A DNA stretch of 64,000 nt from Myxococcota bacterium (GTDB lineage: Bacteria > Myxococcota_A > UBA796 > UBA2385): positions 18,041 through 82,040 of the forward strand of contig JAKLKF010000019.1 in NCBI GenBank assembly GCA_023150805.1, given 5' to 3'. The notes below the pieces were generated by a model, which ran no database searches, was not told the origin of the DNA, and saw only the letters and a program-made list of their open reading frames with translations. A program made the translations under genes and the position numbers. Shown piece after piece: positions 8,389 through 16,649 of this stretch (within the stretch, counting starts at the first letter, position 1; every line of letters begins with the position of its first letter).

Positions 8389-8877
8389 ATGGCCCGCAAG
8401 GAGCCGGCTGGCGCCGGCAAGGACGCGCCGCGGCGCATCATCGCCGAGAACCGCAAGGCGCGGCACGAGTACGAGATCCTCGAGCGCATCGAGGCCGGGC
8501 TGGTCCTGCTGGGCAGCGAGACCAAGTCGCTGCGGGACGGCAAGGGCAACGTGGCCGAGGCCTGGGTGCGGATCGAGGACGGCGAGGCGTGGCTGGTCGA
8601 CGCGCACATCTCGCCCTACCCGCAGGCGGGGCCCTACCAGAACCACGTGCCCACCCGCCCCCGCAAGCTGCTGCTGAAGGCCGAGGAGCTGGTCCGCCTG
8701 CAGAAGCGCACCCAGGAGAAGGGGCTGACCCTGGTGCCGCTGGTGCTCTACTTCCAGGGGCCGTGGGTCAAGGTGGAGCTGGGGCTGGCGCGCGGGCGGA
8801 AGCTGCACGACAAGCGGGAGGCCATCAAGGAGCGGGAGGGCGAGCGCGAGGCCCGGCGCGCCATGGGCCGGGGCTGA
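8389..8877 (+). CDS. smpB: SsrA-binding protein SmpB
   Basis: Partner of tmRNA in trans-translation; it delivers SsrA to stalled ribosomes. The protein has 162 residues, normal length. Conserved stretches are IIAENRKARHEYEILERIEAG at the start of the OB-type barrel, LLGSETKSLRDGK, DAHISPY and the C-terminal GRKLHDKREAIKERE helix that enters the decoding centre. The ATG at 8389 has a GGAGG four to five bases upstream; longer in-frame starts would add a low-complexity Arg/Gly extension. The tmRNA gene itself is not in the window. Confidence 0.96.
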   Translation: MARKEPAGAGKDAPRRIIAENRKARHEYEILERIEAGLVLLGSETKSLRDGKGNVAEAWVRIEDGEAWLVDAHISPYPQAGPYQNHVPTRPRKLLLKAEELVRLQKRTQEKGLTLVPLVLYFQGPWVKVELGLARGRKLHDKREAIKEREGEREARRAMGRG

Positions 8878-8912
8878 GCCCGCCCCTGCGCGAACGTTGC
8901 ACCGGTCGGGCT

Positions 8913-8941
8913 TTGCCCCGCCCTCCGGGCTGGGGTAATCG
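8913..8941 (+). promoter_or_regulatory. putative promoter giving a near-leaderless transcript
   Basis: TTGCCC (8913-8918), a 17-bp spacer and TAATCG (8936-8941) end six bases before the ATG at 8948. If used, transcription would begin at or next to the start codon. No Shine-Dalgarno is visible in the remaining bases, which fits a leaderless mRNA. Confidence 0.4.
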
Positions 8942-8947
8942 CCGGCA

Positions 8948-10225
8948 ATGCAAGGCAACCTCCTCCTCGTCGTCGGCGGCGTGCTCGTCGGCTGGACCCT
9001 CAGCGGCCTGCTCCTGTGGAAGGACCGCCGCCTCGGCATCGCCATGGCCTCGGCGATGGGCCTGCTCGTGGCGCTGTACCTGGGCGCACAGCACCTGGAC
9101 TCGGCGGGCGCCTCGCTCTGCTCGATCAACCAGGTCTTCGACTGCGACAAGGTGAACCGCAGCCAGTACTCCGAGGTGATGGGCATCCCCATCGCCCTGC
9201 TGGGAGCCGGCTTCTACGCGGCGGTGCTGGCCGCGGCGGTGCTGGGGCGGTTGAACCCGGACAAGTACCCCCGCACCGGCTCGCTGGTGCTGGCCGGCGC
9301 CGCGCTCAGCGTCGTGTACTCGGCCTTCCTGGCCTGGGCCAGCGTGAAGCTCGGCGCCTGGTGCCTGCTGTGCATCTCGATGTACGGCGTCAACCTGCTC
9401 CTGCTGGTCGGCGGCTGGACCTCGCGCCACCCCGACGGCCTGGTCGCCGCCCTGGGAGACCGGGAGGACCGCTCCCTGTCGACCATGCTGACCGCCGGGC
9501 TGGTCGTCTTCGTCGCCAGCATGGGCTGGTACAACATGCAGAAGGGCGGCGCCGTGGCCGAGGTCAAGGGCGCCCAGGGCGGACAGGACGAGACGGCGGC
9601 CTATGCCCAGCTCATGGAGCAGACGCGCGGGACGCTCACGCTGGACGGCACCGAGCCGGTCCTCGGTGACCCTGGCGCCCCCTACACCGTCGTCGAGTTC
9701 GCCGACTTCGAGTGCCCCGCCTGCGCCTCCGTCACGCCGATGATGCACGAGCTGGTCGAGCGGAACCCCAACGTCAAGGTGGTGTTCAAGCAGTACCCGC
9801 TGTCGAACATCTGCAACCCGAACATCGGCCGCGAGTTCCACAAGAACGCCTGCCGCGCGGCCTCCGCCGCCGAGTGCGCCCACCAGCAGGGCCGGTTCTG
9901 GGACATGACCTACCTGCTCTTCAAGAACCAGACCGAGCTGGACGCCGACGGCATCAGCTTCATGGCCGAGCAGGTCGGGCTGGACGCGGCCGCCTTCACC
10001 GCCTGCATGGGCGACCCGTCCACCCTGGCCTCGATCCAGGCCGACGTCGCGGCCGGCGAGCGGCTCGGCATCGACGGCACGCCCGCCCTCTTCCTGCACG
10101 GGATCGCCGAAGGGCAGTGGGTCGCCCTGACCGCCGGCCCCGAGGGCGCCGAGCTGCTGGTGCGCGCCCACGCGCAGGGCAAGACCCTGCCGCCGCCGCC
10201 CCCGCCCGCCCCCCACGACCACTGA
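8948..10225 (+). CDS. VKOR-DsbA fusion, membrane disulfide-forming enzyme
   Basis: A single chain combining a quinone-linked oxidase with its thioredoxin-like partner. Residues 1-160 form a four- to five-helix vitamin K epoxide reductase domain with the active-site pair Cys139-x2-Cys142 (WCLLCISMY) and periplasmic cysteines in CSINQVFDCDKVN. Residues about 220-410 form a DsbA/DsbG-like thioredoxin domain with CPAC at 256-259 (FECPACASV) and a cis-Pro region DGTPALF. The tail is a Pro run ending in HDH. Such fusions make disulfides in the periplasm where DsbB is absent. This matches a region rich in Cys-containing exported proteins. Start chosen at the ATG; prmA follows after six bases. Confidence 0.9.
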   Translation: MQGNLLLVVGGVLVGWTLSGLLLWKDRRLGIAMASAMGLLVALYLGAQHLDSAGASLCSINQVFDCDKVNRSQYSEVMGIPIALLGAGFYAAVLAAAVLGRLNPDKYPRTGSLVLAGAALSVVYSAFLAWASVKLGAWCLLCISMYGVNLLLLVGGWTSRHPDGLVAALGDREDRSLSTMLTAGLVVFVASMGWYNMQKGGAVAEVKGAQGGQDETAAYAQLMEQTRGTLTLDGTEPVLGDPGAPYTVVEFADFECPACASVTPMMHELVERNPNVKVVFKQYPLSNICNPNIGREFHKNACRAASAAECAHQQGRFWDMTYLLFKNQTELDADGISFMAEQVGLDAAAFTACMGDPSTLASIQADVAAGERLGIDGTPALFLHGIAEGQWVALTAGPEGAELLVRAHAQGKTLPPPPPPAPHDH

Positions 10226-10231
10226 GCGGCC

Positions 10232-11113
10232 ATGGCAGCCTGGGCCGAGGTGTCCGTCATGGTGGCGCGTGAGCGCCTGGACCTGCTCAGCACGCGCATG
10301 ATGGACCTGGGCGCCGTCGGGCTGCAGGAGGACCTGCCCCCGGGCACGGCGCCCCAGTACAAGCAGCCCTGGGAGAAGGGCCCGCCGCCGCCTCCGCCGC
10401 CGGTCGTGCTGCTGCGCGGCTGGTGGCCGGGAGAGGGCTTCGCCGCAGGCTGGGGGGAGCTGGAGCGCGCCATCGCCCGCGCGGCCGGAGCGGCGCCGCG
10501 GTGGGTCCCGGTGCGGGACGAGGACTGGGCGGAGACCTGGCGCGCGGCCTTCCAGCGCGTCGAGATCAGCGCCGAGGTGGCGGTGGCGCCACCCTGGCTG
10601 GCCCGGGAGGGAGACCTGGTCATCGACCCGGGCATGGCCTTCGGCACCGGGGAGCACCCCACGACCCGCGCCTGCCTGCGGTGGACGGATCGCCTGGCGC
10701 AGGCCGGCGGGTCCTGCCTGGACGTCGGCACCGGATCGGGGGTCGTGGCCCTGCTGGCCGCGCGCCGGGGGATGGCCGCCCGCGGCATCGACATCGACGC
10801 CGACGCCGTCGCCGCCTCGCGCGAGAACGCGGCGCGCAACGGGGTGGTCGCGGACTTCGACGACACGCCGCTGCAGCGGGTGCCCGGTCGCTTCGACCTG
10901 GTGGTGGCCAACATCTTCGCCGAGGTCCTGGTCCGCCTCGCGCCGGACCTGGCGCGCCGCACCGGGCGGTGGCTGGTGCTGGCGGGCATCCTGGCCGACC
11001 GGGCCGACGCCGTCCTGGCCGCGATGGGCGCGCAGGGCCTGGTCCTCCAGGCCCGCGAGGACGAGGGGGAGTGGGTGGCGCTGGTGCTGCAGCGCCCCGA
11101 GGGGGCGGGGTGA
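10232..11113 (+). CDS. prmA: ribosomal protein L11 methyltransferase PrmA
   Basis: SAM-dependent lysine methyltransferase for ribosomal protein L11. The protein has 293 residues. The N-terminal domain has a Pro-rich insertion (about residues 50-57) and is followed by DPGMAFGTGEHPTT, the strongest PrmA signature, then the SAM loop DVGTGSGVVALLAA and the substrate motif VVANIFAEVL. It starts six bases after the VKOR-DsbA stop and overlaps rsmE by four bases, so the three genes look like one transcription unit. Confidence 0.93.
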   Translation: MAAWAEVSVMVARERLDLLSTRMMDLGAVGLQEDLPPGTAPQYKQPWEKGPPPPPPPVVLLRGWWPGEGFAAGWGELERAIARAAGAAPRWVPVRDEDWAETWRAAFQRVEISAEVAVAPPWLAREGDLVIDPGMAFGTGEHPTTRACLRWTDRLAQAGGSCLDVGTGSGVVALLAARRGMAARGIDIDADAVAASRENAARNGVVADFDDTPLQRVPGRFDLVVANIFAEVLVRLAPDLARRTGRWLVLAGILADRADAVLAAMGAQGLVLQAREDEGEWVALVLQRPEGAG

Positions 11114-11781
11114 GGCGCTTCCGCGCCCCCGTCCTCCCTGGTCCCGGCCTGCCGGTGACCCTGGAGGAGGACTCCTCGCACCACCTGCTGCGCGTGACCG
11201 GCGTGGCGCCCGGCGAGGCGGTCCTGCTCTTCGACGGCGCCGGGCAGGAGGCCGAGGCCGTCCTGGTGGGGGCGGACGCGGGGCGTGCCCGCCTGACCCA
11301 GGTCGGCGCCGCCCGCGCGGTCGCCGTCCCCGAGGTCCACCTGCTGATCGGCGTCAGCAAGCACGCGGCGATGGACCTGTTGCTGCGCATGGCCACCGAG
11401 CTGGGCGTGCGCCGGATCCAGCCGGTGTTGACCTCGCGCTGTGTGGCGACCGGCGAGCGCGTCGACCGCTGGGAGCGCATCACCGAGAGCGCGGCGGCCC
11501 AGTGTGGTCGCGCGGACCTGCCCGAGATCGCGCCGGTGCGGCGCCTGGACCAGGCGTTGGCGGCCGTGCCCCTCGACCTCGAGCGTCGGGTGCTGGTCCC
11601 CGGCGGGCCGCGGCGCGCGCCGGCGGTGCCGCCCTGCGCGCTGCTGGTCGGCCCCGAGGGCGGACTGAGCGAGGCCGAGGTGCAGCAGGCCGTCGCGTCG
11701 GGCTTCTCGCCCGAGGGCCTGGGTGCCCGCGTGCTGCGCGTGGACACCGCGGTGGCGGCGGCGCTGGCGCGCCTGCTCTGA
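11110..11781 (+). CDS. rsmE: 16S rRNA (uracil1498-N3)-methyltransferase RsmE
   Basis: SPOUT-fold methyltransferase acting on U1498 of 16S rRNA. The protein has 223 residues, with the PUA-like N-terminal domain (DSSHHLLRVTGVAPGE) and the knot region LLVGPEGGLSEAEV plus LGARVLRVDTAVAAAL. The GTG at 11110 overlaps the prmA stop as GTGA. prmA followed by rsmE is a common bacterial pairing. The 32-bp gap to the next, convergent gene holds GC-rich complementary bases but no T-run, so no clear terminator. Confidence 0.93.
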   Translation: MRRFRAPVLPGPGLPVTLEEDSSHHLLRVTGVAPGEAVLLFDGAGQEAEAVLVGADAGRARLTQVGAARAVAVPEVHLLIGVSKHAAMDLLLRMATELGVRRIQPVLTSRCVATGERVDRWERITESAAAQCGRADLPEIAPVRRLDQALAAVPLDLERRVLVPGGPRRAPAVPPCALLVGPEGGLSEAEVQQAVASGFSPEGLGARVLRVDTAVAAALARLL

Positions 11782-11813
11782 GCGCGCGCCGGAGTCCGCG
11801 CGGCGCCGTCGGC

Positions 11814-14045
11814 TCAGGCCTGGGTCTTGCGGTCCTTGCGGCGCCGGGCCAGCGCCAGCAGGCCAAAGGCGCCGGGCACCAGCAGGGCGCTGCTACCGCC
11901 GCCGCAGCCGGACTTGACCGTCGACTCCTGCACCTCGCACTCGCCACCACCCTCGGCCACGACGGTGATGTCGATGTTGCAGAAGTCCACGTTCATGCTG
12001 GGGTCGGCCACCTGCACCGCGAAGGTGTAGGTCTCCTTGTCCTTGTTGCCCTCGATGGCGGCCGGCGCGGTGAAGGTCACCGAGGGCGCCGCCAGCAGGT
12101 CCAGGCCGTTGTAGCCCTGGGCGGTGAGCTTGCTGTCCTGCTGCCAGGAGTAGGAGACGTTGTCGCCGTCTCCGTCGAAGACGAAGGTCTTCAGCGTGAC
12201 CTGCTCCCCGACGGCGATCGTCGTCTTGTCCGCGCGGATGCAGCCGATGATCAGCGGGTCGCTGTCGAGGTCGACGCAGCCGTCGCGCTCGTCGGAGAGG
12301 CCGTTGCAGTCGTTGTCCACGCCGTCGCAGAACTCGGTCGCCGTCGGGCTGATCGACTCCTCTCCGTCGTCGCAGTCGCCCTCGGCCTCGGAGTAGCCGT
12401 CGCCGTCGTCGTCGGCGAGGGTGGTGCCCTCGTCGGCGCGTCCGTCGCAGTCGTTGTCGCGGTAGTCCGGCGTCTCCTCGGCGCCCGGGAAGGTCGCGTC
12501 GTCGTCGTCGTCGCAGTCGCCCGCGGCCTCGGAGTAGCTGTCGCCGTCGTCGTCGGTGCCCTCCGTCCCCTCGTCGATGGTCCCGTCGCAGTCGTTGTCC
12601 TCGCCGTCGTAGCGCTCGCGGGCCGCCGGGAAGCTGTTCGGGTCGCCGTCGTCGCAGTCGACGGCGGTCTCGCCGTCGGTCCCGTACCCGTCGCCGTCGT
12701 CGTCGCTGGCCGGGTAGGTCGTGCGGTAGAGCACGGTCGTCGCGGCGTCGGTGACGTTGCCGGCGCTGTCGATGGCCCGGACGATGATCGTGTCGGTGCC
12801 GCGCCCCAGCTTGTCGCGGGGCACCTTGGCCTCGACGTAGCCGCTCTCGTCGGGGGCGTAGAAGGTCTCGACCAGGGTCGGCGTCTCGGTGTTCAGCACG
12901 CCGGAGCGGATGGTCAGCTTGAGGGTGTCGGCGGGCTGGTTGCAGTCCCAGACCTCGAAGACGACGTCCAGGTCCTGTCCGTTGAGGTGCTCGTAGCCCA
13001 CCGTCGGCGAGACGATGGTCACGCTGGGCTTGCACTCCTCGGGGTCGGTCCCGACGTTGCCCTGCATGGCGATGTCGACGGCCGGCTCGTCGGGGTCGTT
13101 GGAGGGGATCCACAGCACGCAGTTCACGCCGTCGTCGGACAGGGGCGTGAAGGTCACCTCGACGCCGGTGAGCGCGTCGGCGGCCAGCACCGTGTCCAGG
13201 CCCCAGCTCCAGTCGATGGCGAAGCCCTCTTCGCAGGTCGCGTCGAGGTAGGGCGCGCCGAGCAGGAGATCGCCCTCGCCGGTGTTCGCCACGTCGACGA
13301 GCAGGGTCAGGTCGTCGCCCTCCCAGACCGTGCCGAAGTCGAGCGCACGCGGGGAGACGTAGATGTTCGGGGCGCCCTTGTCGCCGGCGCCGGTCAGCAG
13401 GACCGTCTGGAAGGCGGTGTTCGGGTCGTCCCAGTACAGCTGCTCCTCGTCCTCCCCGATGTTGGTCTGGGTCTCGGTGGCGATGGTGACGGAGCCGTAG
13501 ATCGAGCCGATGCGCTCGGGCTGCAGGGTCACGTCGACCGGCAGCTTGCAGCCGGGCGGCACGATCCGGTCGGCCACGTCGATGTCGCCGCCGCCGTCGC
13601 CACCCCAGCCGCCAGTGTCCACCTGCGAGATCGGCACCGGCGCGCCCTTGGCCCCGCCCGTGTCGCCCGAGCCGCCGTCGCCCGACCCGCTGTCGGTGCC
13701 GCCGCCGTCCCCGGCGCCGCCGTCCCCGGCGCCGCCATCCCCCGTGCCACCGTCCCCGCCCTGCCCGTCGGGGCAGCTCACGTTGACGAAGTCGTAGGAG
13801 ACCGACCAGTTCTCCTCCATCTCGTCGACGTTCAGGGTGATGTCTCCCACGCCCAGGGGCATGTCGCCCTCGTTCTGGATCCAGAACCGCCGGGTCTCGC
13901 TCTCTCCCCAGGCCAGCGAGCCGAAGTCCAGGGACTCGGTCGACGTGGTCATGATCGGGTAGCAGACCTCGACCTCCTGGACCTGGTCGCCTCGGCAAGC
14001 AGCCAGGAGCAGCCCGGGGATCAGCAGGTGCAGGGCGCGGTTCAT
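11814..14045 (-). CDS. large lipoprotein with choice-of-anchor-D and MopE-type repeats, CTERM tail
   Basis: A 743-residue exported protein. N-terminus MNRALHLLIPGLLLAAC is a lipoprotein signal peptide with the lipid Cys at 17. Two HYDIN/choice-of-anchor-D-like beta domains follow (LDFGSLAWGESETRRFWIQ; LDFGTVWEGDDLTLLVDV). Around residues 455-590 are three to four MopE-type Asp-rich units (GDCDD ... DNDCDG), predicted to bind calcium or copper-like metals. A PKD-like domain precedes the C-terminal GCGGGSSALLVPGAFGLLAL-RRRK tail, which resembles MYXO-CTERM sorting signals. Having both a lipobox and a CTERM tail is unusual. Function unknown; surface structural or adhesive role is a guess. Confidence 0.8.
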   Translation of the reverse strand: MNRALHLLIPGLLLAACRGDQVQEVEVCYPIMTTSTESLDFGSLAWGESETRRFWIQNEGDMPLGVGDITLNVDEMEENWSVSYDFVNVSCPDGQGGDGGTGDGGAGDGGAGDGGGTDSGSGDGGSGDTGGAKGAPVPISQVDTGGWGGDGGGDIDVADRIVPPGCKLPVDVTLQPERIGSIYGSVTIATETQTNIGEDEEQLYWDDPNTAFQTVLLTGAGDKGAPNIYVSPRALDFGTVWEGDDLTLLVDVANTGEGDLLLGAPYLDATCEEGFAIDWSWGLDTVLAADALTGVEVTFTPLSDDGVNCVLWIPSNDPDEPAVDIAMQGNVGTDPEECKPSVTIVSPTVGYEHLNGQDLDVVFEVWDCNQPADTLKLTIRSGVLNTETPTLVETFYAPDESGYVEAKVPRDKLGRGTDTIIVRAIDSAGNVTDAATTVLYRTTYPASDDDGDGYGTDGETAVDCDDGDPNSFPAARERYDGEDNDCDGTIDEGTEGTDDDGDSYSEAAGDCDDDDDATFPGAEETPDYRDNDCDGRADEGTTLADDDGDGYSEAEGDCDDGEESISPTATEFCDGVDNDCNGLSDERDGCVDLDSDPLIIGCIRADKTTIAVGEQVTLKTFVFDGDGDNVSYSWQQDSKLTAQGYNGLDLLAAPSVTFTAPAAIEGNKDKETYTFAVQVADPSMNVDFCNIDITVVAEGGGECEVQESTVKSGCGGGSSALLVPGAFGLLALARRRKDRKTQA
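13701..13760 (-). repeat. 15-bp tandem repeat encoding a GAGDGG linker
   Basis: Four units of about GCCGCCGTCCCCGGC (plus strand) in direct succession; the first two are identical and the others differ at a few positions. On the coding strand they give a Gly-Ala-Gly-Asp-Gly linker between the first beta domain and the next. Length keeps the frame. Confidence 0.8.
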
Positions 14046-14086
14046 GGTTCGGCTCCAGGGGGTCGCGGCACGACGGCGTCGGCGTC

Positions 14087-14116
14087 GTTGTAGCCGTCGC
14101 GCGACCTGGATGTCAA
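14087..14116 (-). promoter_or_regulatory. sigma-70 promoter of the 11.8-14.0 kb lipoprotein gene
   Basis: Perfect -35 TTGACA (14116-14111 on the minus strand), 18-bp spacer and -10 TACAAC (14092-14087, four of six matches). Expected start is near 14080, giving a leader of about 35 bases to the ATG at 14045. This is the best canonical promoter I found in the window. It lies just after the ribA stop at 14139. Confidence 0.7.
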
Positions 14117-14138
14117 CGCCGTGTCTGGAGCGGCGCGG

Positions 14139-14759
14139 CTACAGCAGGTGGCCCGACTTCGCGCGCTTGGTCTCCAGGTAGAACGAGTTGTGGTGGTTGG
14201 CCCGCATCACGTGCGGGATGCGCCCGGTGACCTCGATGCCGTGCTCGGCCAGGCCCCGCAGCTTGTTCGGGTTGTTGGTGATCAGGTGCACGCTCTCCAC
14301 GCCGAGCTGGCGCAGCATCTCGGCCGCGACGTCGTAGCGCCGCATGTCGTCGGGGAAACCCAGGGCGTGGTTCGCCTCGACGGTGTCCATGCCCTGCTCC
14401 TGCAGCGCATAGGCGCGGATCTTGTTGACCAGCCCGATGCCCCGGCCCTCCTGGCGCAGGTACACCACCGCGCCGCGCTCCTGGCCGCCGATATAGGTCA
14501 GGGCCGCCTCGAGCTGGTCGCGACAGTCGCAGCGCAGGCTGCCCATCACATCGCCGGTGAAGCACTCGCTGTGGATGCGCACCGGCAGGTCGGTCGCCCC
14601 CTCCAGCTCGCCGCGAGCGATGACGGCGTGCTCCTTGCCGTCGATGACGCTCTCGAAGGCGTAGACGTCGAAGTCGCCGAAGCGGCTGGGCAGCCGCGCG
14701 CGCGCTCCGACGCTGACGAGGGCGTGGATGTTGTCCTGGGTCTTCCGCATGGTCTTCAT
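14139..14759 (-). CDS. ribA: GTP cyclohydrolase II RibA
   Basis: Converts GTP to 2,5-diamino-6-ribosylamino-4(3H)-pyrimidinone phosphate, the first riboflavin step. The protein has 206 residues and is the stand-alone form, without the RibB domain common in fused RibBA. The zinc cysteines are in CFTGDVMGSLRCDC and the catalytic region is LRQEGRGIGLVNKIRAYALQ. The ATG at 14759 was chosen because GGAGG lies seven bases upstream; a second ATG three codons in is less well placed. I looked for an FMN riboswitch in the leader and did not find one. Confidence 0.94.
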   Translation of the reverse strand: MKTMRKTQDNIHALVSVGARARLPSRFGDFDVYAFESVIDGKEHAVIARGELEGATDLPVRIHSECFTGDVMGSLRCDCRDQLEAALTYIGGQERGAVVYLRQEGRGIGLVNKIRAYALQEQGMDTVEANHALGFPDDMRRYDVAAEMLRQLGVESVHLITNNPNKLRGLAEHGIEVTGRIPHVMRANHHNSFYLETKRAKSGHLL

Positions 14760-14887
14760 CAGCCTGCCTCCGTGTCCTGGGACGGGCGGCGCTCGGCGCC
14801 GACCTGCGACTGCCGGCAGGCAGCCGCGTGGGTTCTTCACCCTTCTCGGCGCAGGATTGCGCCGACGGCCACGCGTGTGCCGTTGTT

Positions 14888-14911
14888 GGGGGGCTCTGGT
14901 GAGAGCCCTCC
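14888..14911. repeat. stem-loop in the leader between HU and ribA
   Basis: GGGCTCT (14891-14897), loop GGTG, AGAGCCC (14902-14908), perfect seven-bp stem that may extend on both sides. It lies about 130 bases ahead of ribA and 145 bases after the HU stop on the minus strand. A T-run is lacking on that strand (CAACAACG follows), so it could be a weak terminator for HU or part of the ribA leader. Confidence 0.5.
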
Positions 14912-15055
14912 CCTCTTAGTGGCGTGGGCAGGCGCGTCAACCGGGGCAACCGTCGCGCCCGGCCTGCGGCCCCCAAACGCCGCGCGGGCGGAGGCGCACC
15001 TCCACCCGCGCAAGTGCACGCCGCGACCGGATCGTGGCGTGGCAGCTGCCCCGGA

Positions 15056-15331
15056 TCAGACGTTGAGGGCTTCCTTGAGGCCCTTGCCGGCGCGGAAGCC
15101 GGGGATGCGGACCGGGGAGACGCTCATCTTGTCGCCGTTCTTGGGGTTGTGACCCGTGAAGCCGCTGCGGTGCTGGACCTTGAAGGTGCCGAAGTCACTG
15201 ATCGTGACCTTCTCGCCGCGGACCAGGGCGTCGTGGATCGTGTTGAAGACGAGGTTGATGTACTGGGCGGCGCGGACCTTGGGGATGCCGGCTTCGTTGG
15301 CGAGGGCGGTGGTCAGATCGGCCTTGTTCAT
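15056..15331 (-). CDS. hup: HU family DNA-binding protein
   Basis: Small nucleoid protein, 91 residues, starting MNKADLTTALANEAG, with the DNA-arm motif GFTGHNPKNGDKMSV and the closing PVRIPGFRAGKGLKEAL typical of HU/IHF. I chose the ATG at 15331, because the longer frame upstream adds 64 basic/Pro residues not found in HU. The upstream bases have an AGGTGG-like SD and then an AT-rich patch (15370-15395) that stands out in the GC-rich background and probably contains the promoter. Confidence 0.95.
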   Translation of the reverse strand: MNKADLTTALANEAGIPKVRAAQYINLVFNTIHDALVRGEKVTISDFGTFKVQHRSGFTGHNPKNGDKMSVSPVRIPGFRAGKGLKEALNV

Positions 15332-15556
15332 GGCGGCTCCAGGTGGCGGAGAGGGGGCGGAGGGGGCCGGATTGTGATTGTTATGACTATCCGGTGTCTG
15401 TCGGCGTTGCTCGACGACCTGGCTTGGACCCCAGCGGAGGGGTCTCCGGCAGGCGATACGGTCGTACCTTGGTTTCGCCAGAGATGCGAGCGGGCGTGGC
15501 GGTTTTTTTCGTTCCGCCGGCACCGGTTAAAATCACAATTCTAACAATACTTGTGA
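15332..15556. promoter_or_regulatory. AT-rich region upstream of HU
   Basis: Two AT-rich islands (about 15370-15395 and 15500-15550) occur in otherwise very GC-rich DNA. ATTGTGATT occurs in the first island and, inverted, in the second. The first island is suitably placed for the HU promoter (minus-strand GGATAGTCATAACAATC), although no clean -35/-10 pair can be assigned. A run of seven T at 15502-15508 sits in a GGCGG...CCGCC inverted repeat. Confidence 0.4.
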
Positions 15557-15557
15557 T
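15532..15557 (-). terminator. intrinsic terminator at the end of the lipid-kinase operon
   Basis: On the minus strand ATCACAA pairs with TTGTGAT across a 12-base loop, followed by TTT then AA. The first arm begins at the last base of the lipid-kinase stop codon. The stem is AT-rich and only seven bp, so strength may be modest, but its place right after the last gene of the operon supports the call. Confidence 0.55.
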
Positions 15558-16627
15558 CAGCGGTTTTCTCGGCCGCGATCGCCTCGAACCGGGTTCGCCA
15601 GCCACCCCCCGCGCACCTGGAGCGCAGCCGGCATCACCTCGAAGCGGGCGGCCAGCGGCGGACGGGTCTCGCCGTCCAGGTCGACCGGGAAGGCGGCGCC
15701 CTCCAGGGGGCGCGCCTCCAGCCACTCCACGCGCAGGTGCAGCGCCCCGCGGCTGTGTGCCAGGCTGCCGTCGTAGAGCCGACGTGCCTCGCCGATGCGC
15801 CGGGTGATCGGCGCCGGCGGCAGGACGGTCAGGTCCAGCAGGCCGTCCTGCATCGTGCCGCCACGGCCCACCCACATCCCGCCGCCGCACCAGGCGCCGT
15901 TGGCCACGAAGGCGGCGAAGGCCGTGCCCGTCCAGCCCCCGATCGCCCCGTGTTCGTCCTGCCAGCGCAGCTCCACCGGACCGCCGCGGTAGGTCGACGC
16001 GGCGCGCAGGCTGGCCAGCAGGAAGGTCGCCCGCCCACCGGCGCGCTTGTCCATCTGGTTGGCGGTTCGCACCACCTCGCCGTTGGCGCCGAAGCCCGCG
16101 ACGTTGATGAACAGCTCCTGGGCGCTGTCGGCCGAGAACGCCCCGGCCCCGTCGGCCCAGCGCACCAGGCCGACGTCGGTCGGCAGCGTGATCCCGGTGG
16201 CGGCCACCCACAGCGCCTCGTTCAGGCGGCGCGGGATCTCCAGCGTTCGCATCAGGTCGGAGCCCGTGCCGAAGGGGATGGTCGTGAAGGCGCAGCGGTT
16301 GCTGCGGGCCCGCCGGTCCACCACCATCCCCGAGACCACCTCGTGGCAGGTGCCGTCTCCGCCCACCGCCGCGACGATGGCGAAGCCCTGCTGGACGGCC
16401 TCGGTCGCCAGCAAGGCGGCGTGCCCCGGCGCCTCGGTGAGCCGCAGCTCCCACTGGGCGAAGGCGCGGTCCGCGGCGCGCTTGAGGTCGTCGAGGTGGG
16501 CGCCGGCCCGACCCGCGCCGGCGCGCGGGTTCACGACCAGGCAGAGGGGCTCGGACCTGTTGACCGAGGTCTTGTAGGCGTGCTCGTTGAGCTGGCGAGG
16601 GACCCGCTCGAAGTCGACGAAGGCCAA
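15557..16627 (-). CDS. diacylglycerol kinase / YegS-like lipid kinase
   Basis: A 356-residue member of the DAGK catalytic family, which phosphorylates lipids such as diacylglycerol or related alcohols. Motifs: LVVNPRAGAGRA at the N-terminal nucleotide-binding loop, AVGGDGTCHEVVSG (GGDGT) and IPFGTGSDLMRTL. The C-terminal half is the usual beta-sandwich (FINVAGFGANGEVV). No ATG is available; the TTG at 16627 has GGGAG five bases upstream and lies 22 bases after the Fe-S gene, so I use it. Third gene of an operon with an AGPS-like oxidase, suggesting a lipid substrate, which is inference. Confidence 0.85.
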   Translation of the reverse strand: MAFVDFERVPRQLNEHAYKTSVNRSEPLCLVVNPRAGAGRAGAHLDDLKRAADRAFAQWELRLTEAPGHAALLATEAVQQGFAIVAAVGGDGTCHEVVSGMVVDRRARSNRCAFTTIPFGTGSDLMRTLEIPRRLNEALWVAATGITLPTDVGLVRWADGAGAFSADSAQELFINVAGFGANGEVVRTANQMDKRAGGRATFLLASLRAASTYRGGPVELRWQDEHGAIGGWTGTAFAAFVANGAWCGGGMWVGRGGTMQDGLLDLTVLPPAPITRRIGEARRLYDGSLAHSRGALHLRVEWLEARPLEGAAFPVDLDGETRPPLAARFEVMPAALQVRGGWLANPVRGDRGRENR

Positions 16628-16649
16628 CGGGGCTCCCGGGGGTGTGGGC

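Noticed and set aside
14760..15055. FMN riboswitch ahead of ribA
   Set aside because: The conserved RFN core (AGGG..GGGTGAAATTCCC and ACCGGCGGT) is absent on the minus strand; only simple stem-loops are seen.
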